From NCBI GenBank assembly GCA_015680685.1, contig MNCI01012718.1:495048-529232 (forward strand): a DNA stretch of 34,185 bases. The letters run 5' to 3'. Source of the stretch: Gnetum montanum. Its lineage: Eukaryota; Streptophyta; Gnetopsida; Gnetales; Gnetaceae. A model generated the notes under the pieces. It saw only the letters and a program-made list of their open reading frames with translations. It did no database searches and was not told the origin of the DNA. The translations under genes and the position numbers were made by a program. Shown one piece after another: positions 20,041-30,021 of this stretch; position 1 is the first letter of the stretch, and each line of letters starts with the position of its first letter.

Positions 20041-20430
20041 CTCTGATCCTGGGAGTCTTCTGATATACTTACAAATCGCTGGAAATGAACCGTGCAAGGC
20101 TCTTTTGGATTCAAGTTTTGGTGTCAACTTGATTTCTCAACAAATGTACAAGGCCTGGAACCTACCTCCATTGAAAAAGAGCACATTCATCTAGAGTTGG
20201 TCGACTAGTCCATCACCGTCCCATTGGGACTAGTGGAGGACATTGTTACCACTGTTTGTGGGTGGTCGTACCCAGATGATTTCTTAGTGATTTAGGTGAA
20301 CAATGGTAAGTGGGACTTCCCAATCATAATGGGAAGAGCATGACTAATCATAGTTGACATGCACCTAGGAATCCGTGATCTTTCCCTGGAAATATCAAAG
20401 AAAAACACATTCGAAAAGATTGAGAAGAAG
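20041..20430 (+). pseudogene. Element B aspartic protease relic
   Basis: The retroelement protease cleaves the Gag-Pol polyprotein and acts as a dimer with one catalytic Asp per chain. FSDPGSLLIYLQIAGNEPCKALLD leads to the catalytic position: GAT at 20108-20110 in LLDSSFGVNLISQQMYK. The canonical D-[ST]-G is here D-S-S, so the Gly after the active-site residues is altered. Downstream, IIMGRA (about 20325-20340) corresponds to the flap-side ILGRPFL motif and MHLGIRDLSLEIS (20359 onward) to the segment after it. At least one frame change and several stops lie between them. The domain is recognised by motif order, not by search. Confidence 0.65.
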
Positions 20431-20739
20431 AAATTTCCATGCATCACATATAGTCACACAAGGTATAATTGCATGCAGAGGTCATGGGTTATGCAAAGTT
20501 TAACATTGCCTGCATGCAATCAATGTGCACAAATGATCAACATACAAAGATGTCTATATGTAGTAGCCACATGATAGGAAGACACCCAATGGCTGATAGT
20601 TGATCAAGAAAGTAGTTCAATCATATGCATGAAACCAACTAAGGATTTGACTTGCGCTTACATCGATAGCATAGGTGCATTAGAGTAAGTTCACCACCAA
20701 CTTCCAAACCTTAACCTCAAAAATATCAACTGGGGGAAG

Positions 20740-21860
20740 TTGGAAATCCCTGTTAAATTTAAGCAGAAGCCCCTTGAGCTAAAACCATTGCCCACCAGTA
20801 TGGAATACACATTCCTTAAAAACGGAAAGGTGCTAATTATTAATGCTAAGCTTGCTCCACAACAAAAAGAGAGACTACTGAAAGTGATAAATAGATGGTT
20901 GAAATCCTTCGCTTGGTTATATCCTAAATTAATTAGAATAGACCCTAGGATATGCTAGCACAGAATTTACACTGACCCCTCCATGAAGCCTTTGAGACAA
21001 CCGTAGAGGCGATTAAACCCAAAGCTAAAGCAAGTAGTTAAGAAAGAAATCAAACAGCTTCTTAAGGCTAGGTTCATATATCCCATTGTTGATAGTGAAT
21101 GGGTTAGCCCCTTAGTTATTATGCCTAAAAAGGGAGACAAATGGAGGATGTTCATAGATTTCAGGCTACTAAATATGGCAACATTCAAAGATCACTTTCC
21201 ATTGCCATTTGTTGACCAAGTCTTAGACACCATCGTAGGGCATCACTATTATAGTTTTCTGGATGAATATAATAGATATAACCAAATACAAATAGCCCCA
21301 AAAGGCTAAGCCAAGACTATGTTCACCAGTCCTTGGGGAACGTTTGCATACAATAGATGTCGTTTGGCTTGTGCAATGCCCCTGCAACATTTCAACGGCT
21401 AGTTCTAAGCATATTCTAATAGAAAATAGGGAATGGCGTGGATGTCTTTATGGACGACTTCTCCACTTATAGAGAAAAATTTGATCAAGCTTTGGACCGG
21501 TTGGAGCAAGTCTTAAAAAAATGTGTAGAAACCAATTTGAGGCTCAACTAGCAGAAAAGCCATTTGATGGTCCAAGAAGGCATAGTACTAGGGCACAAAA
21601 TCTTACACATAGGGATAGAGGTAGACCCTGAGAAAATCAAAATTATCCAAGGAATTACCCGTCAATCGAAAACTATCAAAGATATTCAATCATTCCTTGG
21701 ACATACTGGCTACTATAAGAGATTTATTAAGAACTTTTCAAAGGTTGCCAAACCATTGGTGGAATTAACAAAAAAGGATGTACCTTTTGAGTGGACTAGG
21801 GAATGTAAATTAGCTTTCGAAACTTTGAAATAGAAGCTAGTAAAAACACCCATTCTATAA
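20740..21860 (+). pseudogene. Element B reverse transcriptase relic
   Basis: The domain copied element RNA into DNA. Recognisable motifs in order: LPTSMEYTFLKNG and the spacer before RT (20740-20958); IKQLLKARFIYPIVDSEWVS (about 21045-21108); PKKGDKWRMFIDFRLLN (21124-21174); KDHFPLPFVDQVLD (about 21188-21229); YYSFLDEYNRYNQI (first catalytic Asp); FGLCNAPATFQR (in a shifted frame after a 1-base loss near 21357); the F-M-D-D catalytic box at 21447-21458 (VFMDDFSTY); then the thumb and connection, EGIVLGHKI and IQSFLGHTGYYKRFIKNFSK (21570-21833). Stops near 21307, 21420 and 21550 fall at positions that are Gln or Trp in the family. Active-site aspartates are preserved although the gene is dead. 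Confidence 0.88.
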
Positions 21861-22248
21861 GCTCCTGATTCGTCCAAACCATTCCATCTCATTACTGACG
21901 CACCCAACTATACTTTAGGAGCCGTACTTACATAGTTAGATGACTAGAAGCATCCTTATTACAATTATTGTGCAAGTAGAAGTATTGCTGGTGCACAAAT
22001 TAACTACACTACAACAAAGAAAGAATTAATGGTTGTAGTGTTTACACTAGAAAATTTTAGACACTATGTATTGGGATATAAAGTATATATACATATAGAT
22101 CATAGTGCAATCTGATTCCTCATGAATAAGCCAATGGTAACCCATATCATACGATGGCTTGTAATCTTACAAGAGTTCAATTTAACGATGATCGATCGTA
22201 AGGGCATCGAGAATGTAGTTGCTGATCATTTATCTTGATTGCGATGGG
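21861..22248 (+). pseudogene. Element B RNase H relic
   Basis: RNase H removes the RNA strand during reverse transcription. FHLITDAPNYTLGAVL carries the first catalytic Asp near 21895. NYTTTKKELMVVVFTLENFR has the catalytic Glu of the KEL motif, and YKVYIHIDHSAI the next Asp. IRWLVILQEFNLTMIDRKG and NVVADHLS close the domain before the gap at 22249. Two TAG stops replace Gln-type positions near 21935 and 21946. The ending VVADHLS is typical of this clade. Confidence 0.85.
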
Positions 22249-22305
22249 NNNNNNNNNNNNNNNNNNNNNNNNNNNNNNNNNNNNNNNNNNNNNNNNNNNN
22301 NNNNN
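22249..22305. other. Assembly gap (57 N) with suspect right edge
   Basis: A run of 57 N between RNase H and integrase, plus one isolated N at 22358. The sequence just right of the gap (22306-22357) is an exact copy of 22533-22584, so the join is probably a gap-filling error. Confidence 0.95.
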
Positions 22306-23655
22306 ACTTCTCCAAGATGCTCATGAGGGTTCTTGTGGGGGTCATTACGTTGGGAGANCAATAGCATTCTTACCTATCTCCTCACCCAAAAAATACCACA
22401 AGAGTTAAACCTTAAGAAGAAAAAATAGTTTTTTCACTGAGCTAAGTATGTTATAGAGATCAATGGACAACTTTATAAAGTGTGTTTTGATGGCTTGGTT
22501 TGATGGTATGTTCCCAATATAGATCAACTGCAACTTCTCCAAGATGCTCATGAGGGTTCTTGTGGGGGTCATTACGTTGGGAGATGAAGGGCCATCAAGA
22601 TCCTACTTTTAGGATATTATTGGCCTACATTATTTTAGGATGCCCATTGTTTCATCCAATCTTGTGAGTGCTGTCAACGTGATGGGGGAATGACTGCTAG
22701 AATGGAGGGTCTGCAATAATGGATTCAACCATTAGAACCCTTCGACATTTGGGGAATTGATTTTATGGGGCTGATTACACCAATGTCCAATGGAAAAGCT
22801 TAAATTATTGTTGCCATTGATTACCTAACAAAATGGGCCAAAGCAGCTACTATTAAAGATTGTACATCATCTACAGCTGCATGATTTGTTCAACAACAAA
22901 TCATAAATAGGTTTGGTGTGCCATGTGCACTTATTTTAGATAATGGTACACGCTTCATAGGTGCAACTTTTTGGAAACTAATGCAACGCTTAGGGGTTGA
23001 GCATAAATTGACTACACCACACCACCCCCAAGTGAACAGTCAAGTAGAAGTCACCAATATGGAGATTACAAAGATATTGACAAGAACCATTAGCAAGTTT
23101 AGGCAAGATTGGAGCACTAAACAGAATGATGCTCTTTAGGCATACCACTCCACATGGAAACTCCCTATAGGCTACTCTCCCTACGAGTTAATGTACAGTA
23201 AATTACCAACGCTTCCCATTCAAATTTAGCACTGTACACTATCCACGACATGTGACCTCAACCTTTACCTTTATTTAGCACAGAAAAAATGGTTAGTAAC
23301 CCTTAACTTGCTAGATGAAAACTGATTAGTTACCTTCTCATCTAACGAATTGCACAAGGCATTCAATAAACAACATCATGACCTAAGAATTAGGAAAGTT
23401 AAATATTAGCCAGGAGATAAGGTTCTCTACTGGAATCCCACACATGTGCCACAACGTACTCAATTTCAAACATTGTGGGAAGGACCTTATATTATTTATG
23501 CAACTTTTCCTTTAGGGACCATGAAAATATACAAACCTAAGAGCCCGAATAAGAAACTTTTGGTCAACGTGCAACAAACCAAACCTTTCCAGGAGCTTAG
23601 GATAGCTAGTACACATTCTACCTCCCTTGATGAACAACCCTACTCACTATTTTAG
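22306..23655 (+). pseudogene. Element B integrase relic (DD35E)
   Basis: Integrase inserted the cDNA into the genome. The N-terminal zinc-binding part is visible as HEG..GGHYVG (about 22550-22585) and ESCECCQRDG-like C-x2-C residues (about 22665-22690). The catalytic triad is intact: Asp at 22759-22761 (GIDFMG), Asp at 22939-22941 (LDNGTRF) and Glu at 23047-23049 (QVEVTN). The first two are 60 codons apart and the last two 36 codons apart, that is D-x35-E. WSTKQNDAL...AYHSTWKLPIGYSPYELMY and the C-terminal LWEGPYIIYA (about 23470) follow, with no chromodomain. Stops are present at former Trp codons (for example near 22884 and 23138). Confidence 0.88.
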
Positions 23656-25545
23656 ATCTCGTCCTTCCAATGTAGTCATGGGGGAGATGGCCACCTATGC
23701 TAACCATTCTAGGCCCTTAGTTCTTTTTGAATTTTTTTTACACACTTTTTGTTTTACACATTCTTTCAACTTTTCTTATTTTTGTTTTACACCATCGTTC
23801 ATGTTTTTACTATTTCTTTGTTTGCTTGATTTACATTTATTCATCATCTAATAAGTGCTCATGATGGTGGATTGAATTATCTCATATTGATTGCTAATGT
23901 TTCGTTTTTACCTTTGAATTATGATGCTGATATTAATGTATGGTTCTTTTGGTAAACCAGGCAATGAGTCCACGTCATCCACTCATCCATACAACTCTAT
24001 GATCTCCTTTGGCTTGGAACTGTACAGTCCCCTTTGTCTAAGTAAACTTGTTAATGAATTGGTGTTTGGGTATTTGTCAAACCAAGGAAAGACTTAAAGG
24101 ATGAAAGGGGTGTGACTTCAAGGGGATTTGATGCATTGGTGTTGGCCATTCTCTTGGGTGCTTGGATGCTTTTTCTTGGGTTTTCAGCCATTTTGACATT
24201 GTTCAAATATTAGGAAGTTGAGTGAATAAAAATAAGTCTTTTCATGGTGTGCTTCTCATGCATCAAAAAAAAAGAGAGAGAAAAAAGAGAGAGAAAAAGG
24301 TGAGAATTCAAAGCACATCCCTTAGACATAATAAAGCAATATGGGCTAAAAGAACTGGTTATGACACTAGAAAGACATCTTACCCATGCCTGAAGGTTGC
24401 CTCTAACTAAGGCCCTTTCTTGCTTCCTGCTTCCCCATCTCACTCTCCTTGGGATGGTGGTCACTCTTTGTGGAAGCATTCTTGTTGCCTCAAGAGGATG
24501 GATCGGCCAAGTGTATTGATGCGAGGTCATTGAATGTGGTTGGTTTGAGTCTAGATTTGGGATGAGTTCTACTTAGTAATCTTAACCATGAAATACAAAA
24601 GGGGCTTTACACAACCTTGTTCTTGGGATTCTATTCCATTCTCTCCTCTCCATCTTTCTTCCCATTTTCCACCTCATTGCTAGTTTTATCATTAGTCCAT
24701 TCTAGGTTGATTCATTGTTTTTCTTTGGTGAATTCTTGTGTGTAAGTTTTTAACTCTTACTTCCAAATGACATTCTTAAAGCCTACGGACTCTTTGGTTT
24801 GTGGGTTTGTCAAGGCATAAAGGGCATGAGCTTGCTTTGGGGAGAACCCACTTACATATTTTTTGGTTTGGTTAAGTTAAGTTCTTTACCCTTAGACATT
24901 GTTACAATCAAATTCTTTTTATTTAACTCATCCAAATTGTATGCACCTTCACAACTGTTTGTAATGAATTCCTTTTTATTGTTGTGAATACCCTCTTTCC
25001 ACTACTCCTTGTGTCAAGCTTTCTCTAAATTGTATGGATCGCTTTTATTATTTAACCCATTCATCAGTCTTTCCACTAACCATATCAAGCAAGCAATCTA
25101 TCATAATGACAACTTGGCTAGATAAAATCACTGATGAGAAAAGGTATTTAGCCATTATTAATGTATTATATATACTAGTCCTTGGTTTTGTTGTGATTGT
25201 AGTGGGAAGCGTGGATTGGAAGCAGGACTGTCGTCACCAAGGAGGATGCAACCATATCACTCACGGGAGATTGTTCATGACTGCTAGATCTCTTTTACCT
25301 CTCCCTCATTCTTCTATTGCCAAGAGGGGTTGGATGTCCTTTGGATTCGTTGGTGTTCTTTCCTAATTATCATGAACACCAATTTTGTATGTAATTGTAA
25401 TATTGTATGCTCGAGCACTTCTATATTTGTCTATTTTCTCTGTGTCACTCTGCATTTTAGTCAAATAAGTCCACATCTCTCTAATATATTTTGTAAAGAA
25501 CTTATTTCTCTTCTTCTATACTTGAGGTTGAGTTTTCATTCAGTC
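23656..25545 (+). other. Element B long 3' region
   Basis: 1.9 kb between integrase and the polypurine tract. It begins with a T-rich tract (about 23725-23850), then the block shared with element A (24108-24130), then an AG-rich run (about 24265-24300). No conserved enzyme domain is visible. One small open frame with a membrane-like segment lies near its end (25034-25366). In Athila-type elements this position can hold an env-like ORF, but the match here is positional only. Confidence 0.55.
25034..25366 (+). CDS. Open frame with one predicted membrane segment, env-position of element B
   Basis: 110 codons without a stop in an element whose other genes are full of stops. Residues about 38-60 form one strongly hydrophobic stretch (LAIINVLYILVLGFVVIVVG) preceded by a charged segment (DKITDEKR) and followed by WKQDC..QGGC with two cysteines. 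It sits between integrase and the polypurine tract, where Athila-type elements may carry env-like ORFs. I see no signal peptide, cleavage site or second membrane segment, and its length is well below usual env-like products. It may be a chance frame or a short remnant. No function is claimed. Confidence 0.22.
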   Translation: MDRFYYLTHSSVFPLTISSKQSIIMTTWLDKITDEKRYLAIINVLYILVLGFVVIVVGSVDWKQDCRHQGGCNHITHGRLFMTARSLLPLPHSSIAKRGWMSFGFVGVLS

Positions 25546-25554
25546 GTGGGGGCA
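25546..25554 (+). other. Element B polypurine tract
   Basis: GTGGGGGCA directly before the TGATGAG start of the 3' LTR, comparable to TGTGGGGATA of element A. Confidence 0.8.
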
Positions 25555-26523
25555 TGATGAGAGCAGTTACTCTAGCTATTATTCTAATTATTAGAGTAGT
25601 TACTCTAATGATTACTCTAGCAATTACTCTAATTATTAGAGTGGTTACTCTAGTAGTTATTTTAATTATTAGAGTGGTTACTCTAGCAATTACTTTAGTA
25701 GTTATTCTAATTATTAAAGTGGTTACTCTAATTATTAGAGTAGCTGCTCACAAGCCTATAAATACAATGCCCAAACACAATTGGGAGGAAGTCTTTTAGC
25801 AGTTAAGTAGCGAAACTCTTGTAGTTTTTTTGAAAGTTAGAGTATTTTCCAAGTACCCGTAGTAGGAGGTCTAGTGTGGATGGATCTTTATTCGAGCATT
25901 GTGTACCTAAGCACACCTTGTGTATAGCAATAAAGACGAGCTCTTTGATTCATCCTTGTAGCACTTGAGATTTGTGTTCTTACACATTTCTTTTATTTTA
26001 TTTTCTTATGCATTTATTTTATTTTATTTTATTTTATGCACTTTACATTTATGTTATTAGCACAAAAATTCATTTTGATCAATTAAGCAAATCATTAAAT
26101 TACACAAGTATGACCACTTTCAGCATGCGTGTAATGCTTGGTAACCCAGTAATGATTAGCGTTTGTTAATCCTAGCAGTATTGCACTAGTTCAGGATGTG
26201 TACAACAAGTTGGAATGGATGCTGGTGTTAGGATTAGTTAGAACTTAGTTAATGAGTAATTAAGTTAAATTAGTCACTTAGTTACCTCTCTCCTTCCCTA
26301 CTAGCACAAGACCTAAAAACATAAAAGCTATAAAAATCATATGCCTCAAGCTTACTTAACCATACAATCATGACATACAGGTAAGCTTGGGAAGACAATG
26401 ATCAACCAACCTGTTCTTGTTCTACAAGGGTGCATAAGCACTTGGTCCTTGGAATTCGACCGGATCATGTGTGAAACGCTCATATTTGTATGGTTGACCG
26501 TAGGGGTACCTCGTCCCTCATCA
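25555..26523 (+). repeat. Element B 3' LTR
   Basis: 969 bp, same architecture as 16341-17356. U3 repeats span 25563-25743, the TATA box TATAAATA is at 25757-25764 and AATAAA at 25929-25934. It is 47 bp shorter than the 5' LTR, essentially all in the U3 repeat array. Many differences are C/T or G/A at former CpG or CNG sites. The 81-codon hydrophobic frame starting at 25554 is a translation of the U3 repeats and not a gene. Confidence 0.93.
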
Positions 26524-26528
26524 AAAAT
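26524..26528. repeat. Probable target-site duplication of element B, right copy (AAAAT)
   Basis: Matches AAAAC at 16336-16340 except for the last base. Confidence 0.6.
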
Positions 26529-26639
26529 AAATTAATTATTTAGCTTTCACTAAAAATATTTTTACTTAAATTTGTAGTTGAAAAGCAACATATTTGAGAA
26601 TATGGTATTTGACCCTTAAAGAGAGGTCATAGTTATGCT

Positions 26640-29204
26640 CTTACTACTAGAAAATAACTGCACAATGAAGCTTTAAAATAGAGTAGAGAATAAGTGGTTG
26701 AAGACATTTCCAAATATAAAGAAAGGAACTAGACAAAGCAAGCTAATCACTAAGAATAAATTCATTGATGCTTGGTTGAAAGTTGTTACAAATTCTAGAT
26801 GTCCATTTCCAAGCATGTTGAGCAACATAAAACACACAAAAAAAACATGAAAAATAAGTCTTCACTTCTATAAAGAGGACATTAATGAGAAATATTTCTC
26901 ATATGTTTAAGACAAGTGCCAATAAGAAGACCTTGATGAATAAAACACCATATAAAAATACTAATTTTAGGAAATGTAAAAGAAATCCAAATATCTTTCA
27001 TTAGTGTAATGATAATTGTATTTCCAAACCTTATTGAATTTGTTATAAATAATATCATTCTTTGCACTAATCTCGTAAGAAAATTTTGAATCAAAAGGAA
27101 AATTAGACTTGACATTCTTCCAAAAAATATCTAGAAAAGCTTGATGCAAATTGTTGTCAACTTGCAATGCATTCTGAAGATTAGAAAATAATTTATCAAA
27201 ATTCTTCTTACTCTTTCTATTTAAATCATAAAGGTTAAATCCTTCCCTCTAAGTAATTCATCTATCATTTATACATAAACAAGAAATGATAGTACTACCA
27301 AAATATCTCCAAATGGTACACAATCTAGATCCATTAGTAGTCCAAGCTCCTTCTTTAAAAGAAAGCCACATGGTCTAATTTGCTTAAACATATCTTCTAA
27401 AATTGTAATATGATTGTAATTCCAATATTTACTAAGCTTGCACTATATCTTCCAAATTTATTTAAAAGTTGAAGAACTAGGAATAGAAATGGGCTTAGGA
27501 AAAAGAAGGTAGTGAAAAAATTTATTGAAAGACCAACTATTTTTATTTTTAGGTTTTCCTTACATAAGTTTGTTTCTTAAACGAAGCATCCAAGCATCAT
27601 CTCCATTAATGCACTTTACAATCTATTTTGATATAAGAGAAATACCTTGATTATACTACTTAATGAGCCTAAGTCCTTCATCTTTCTTACTACTAGTGAA
27701 AATATTCTAAGTAACTATAGAAAAACCTTTTCTATATTACTTAGTAAACTAAAGCAACTGAAAATGATATGATCAATTCTATCATAAGAAGTTTTAGAAG
27801 GATCCCAACAACTAGAATAATAAACATGAGTTGACTAAAGAATTTTCTTAATAATTAAAACTTTTCTAGCAAGGGTGAGCCTTTTTTCTTTCCATTTATC
27901 AAGCTTTTTTTTTCTATTTTATCAACAACATAATTCCACAAAATAGTAAGCTTAGGCTCAAAAGAAAAGGGTATTCCTAAAATTTTGAAGACAAAATATT
28001 CTTTTAGGATTTTCTAAGGCTTGAAAAAAACCCACTCATTATATTACCATTACACTAAGTAATAGATTTTTGTCGATTGATCCAAAAACTAGATAACATG
28101 CAATAATCCTTCACTCTAACTAAAAGAGTATTGATATGTTGTAGAGAATTGTTGACCATAAAAAATAATCATCTACAAAGTGCATTTTAAATAGTTGTGT
28201 ACCTTGATCATCAATTGAAATTCCCTTAATAATATTCCTTTGTAGATAAAATCACAGATTATGTGAAAGAAAGTCTACAACAATAATGAAAAGATAGGAA
28301 GCTAGAGGACAACCTTGACGAACTAACCATTGAAGAGAAAAAGAGGAACTTAGTTCAAAATTAATAGCAACTTGAACATTAGCATCAATGAGTAGGGTAT
28401 GTACAAGACAAATAAAATAATCATCAAATCCTAGTTTATAGAAATAAGAAATGGCAAAATTTCATTCAATCTTGTTATAAGCTTTGGCATAATCTAACCT
28501 ACTAAAAGCAATGTCTTAGTGAGTATCAAAAACCTACTACATTTCCTTGCAAGCTACAATAACATTATTTAAGATATGTCTACCTTTAACAAAACTTGTT
28601 CACCTAGGTTTGATGATATCTTTAATAACCTTTTGAATTCAACAAGCCATGCACTTAGATAAAATTTTATAAGTATTGCTAAAGAAGAATAATAGGTACC
28701 AATATGTTGAAGATCATTCTTAGGAAGAAGATGAATCATACTTTAATTAATATTTTTATAAAGAGAAAATTATTAATGACTTCTTGAAAAACATGAAACA
28801 GATTAACTCCAATGATATCCCAATGCTTTTTAACAAATTAAATTGAAAAAAAAAAATCAAACCTAAAGCTTTACCATCTACTAAACTAAAGGCTATTTCT
28901 TTAATTTATTTTGCTATAATTTCTAATTCAAGAATACTTCAATACACTTCTATTATAAGAGAAGGAATATATATGCTAGATTCTTGAAAGGATTCATTAC
29001 TGAAATCTTCAAAAGAAAAATGATTTGCTAAAAAATTATTAATAGTTGTAGGATCTTTAATGAAAGAACCATTTATATAAAGTGATTGCAGTTTAGGTAC
29101 TTGACCATTTTTCTTTAAAAATTTAAAAAATTCCTTGCAAGTTACATTTGCAATTTTTAGTCAACCCATGTAACTTCTAATGAGAACACTTTTAGCTTCA
29201 AGAT
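26640..29204 (-). mobile_element. L1-type LINE relic (reverse transcriptase and zf-RVT part)
   Basis: Read on the minus strand, motifs of a plant LINE ORF2 appear in order. CKEFFKFLKKNG (about 29130) is followed by YKILSKCMAC and GRHILNNVIVACKEM (about 28540-28660). Then come RLDYAKAYNKI (28465-28502), RQGCPLASYLFII (about 28285-28322) and the catalytic F-V-D-D box at 28168-28179. Further on is the zinc-binding RT-associated domain FPKISIFIWCFIHQGLL (about 26910-26985), followed by CPLYRSEDLFF and QHAWKW. The RT copies element RNA at a nicked target. The frame is broken by many stops and small shifts. The 5' part runs into the solo LTR at 29205 and the 3' tail fades near element B. Confidence 0.85.
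29200..29204. repeat. Target-site duplication of solo LTR C1, left copy (AAGAT)
   Basis: AAGAT before TGATGAG, repeated exactly at 30017-30021 after CATCA. Confidence 0.9.
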
Positions 29205-30016
29205 TGATGAGTGGCGAGGTACCCCTACACTCAACCATACAAATACAAGCGTTACGCGTGCGATCTAGTCAAATTTCGCAGACTAAGTGCCTACATGCCT
29301 CATGGAATACTTAAGGTTAATCATTCATTATCTTCCCAGACTTACTTGTATTTGTCACAGTTGTATGGTTAAGTAAGTCTGAGGTATGTGATTTTTATAG
29401 CTTTTATGTTTTATTGCCTATGTTAATGAGGAAAAAGGTGAAGAGACTAATTAACTAACTTTAACTAACTAAGTCTTAATTAACCTAGCATCAGTATCCA
29501 TTCTCACTTACCGTTCACACCCTAAACCAATGTAGCCTTTGGGCTTACCAAACGCTATTTGTTGCTGGGATTACCAAGCGTAACGCACGTGCTCAAAGCA
29601 GTCGTACTGAATGCACTTAACTAAGGGAGAAGGGTTGAGAGAGATTTAATTAACTAAGAAAGCATTTAAACAATGAACAATAAATAACAATAATTAAAGT
29701 CCTATTTAGCCTATTCCATGCACTGCAAGGTTTATCCAATAAGTTCGTCTTTATTTCCATACACAAATTTGAGTTCAGGTACAATATTTGCTCGAATAAG
29801 GATCCGTTCACTTTGGAGCTCCTACTACGGGCACATGGAAAATATTCTATCTTTGGAGAGGTAAAACTGCTAGAGTTTTGCTACGGTCTAGGCCTAGAAT
29901 GAGAAACAAGGGAGAGCTACCTCTTATTTATCGACTTGGCAGCGCACCGCAATATCGCGTTTCGACGTGATATTGCATACGTGATATTGCGACCCATGCG
30001 ATATCGCGTCCCATCA
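29205..30016 (-). mobile_element. Element C1: solo LTR of the C subfamily
   Basis: 812 bp with family termini (minus strand TGATGGGACG...CACTCATCA) and perfect AAGAT duplications. Neither a primer site nor a polypurine tract adjoins it, so the rest of the element was lost by recombination between its LTRs. U3 (about 29945-30010) holds GCGATATCGC at 29998-30007 and decayed versions (GTGATATTGC, GCAATATCGC). The TATA box has become GATAAATA (complement of 29925-29932), and AATAAA lies at the complement of 29750-29755. R-U5 aligns with C2, but the extra R-U5 repeats of C2 are missing. Confidence 0.92.
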
Positions 30017-30021
30017 AAGAT
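30017..30021. repeat. Target-site duplication of solo LTR C1, right copy (AAGAT)
   Basis: Exact repeat of 29200-29204. Confidence 0.9.

Larger units (their letters stand above)
16341..26523 (+). mobile_element. Element B: full-length Athila-like Ty3/gypsy retrotransposon relic
   Basis: The element is 10.2 kb, with LTRs at 16341-17356 and 25555-26523, a tRNA-Asp primer site, a polypurine tract and domain order gag-protease-RT-RNase H-integrase. RT and integrase motifs (VFMDDFSTY; WSTKQNDAL...PIGYSPYELMY; a C-terminal WEGPY with no chromodomain) and the tRNA-Asp primer point to the non-chromovirus Athila/Tat branch, Athila-like by recognition. All coding regions are interrupted by stops and frameshifts, so it is inactive. 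An unusually long 1.9-kb 3' region follows integrase. The LTRs differ at several percent of sites by eye. It inserted next to, and perhaps into the end of, the LINE at 26.6-29.2 kb. Confidence 0.92.

Noticed and set aside
25554-25799. 81-codon frame encoding a repetitive Ile/Val/Thr-rich peptide
   Set aside because: It is produced by the U3 repeat array of the element B 3' LTR; the 5' LTR array has a different length and does not keep the frame.
16341-26523. Integrated plant pararetrovirus instead of a retrotransposon
   Set aside because: LTRs, primer site, polypurine tract, DD35E integrase and target duplications all indicate a Ty3/gypsy LTR retrotransposon; no movement or coat protein is seen.
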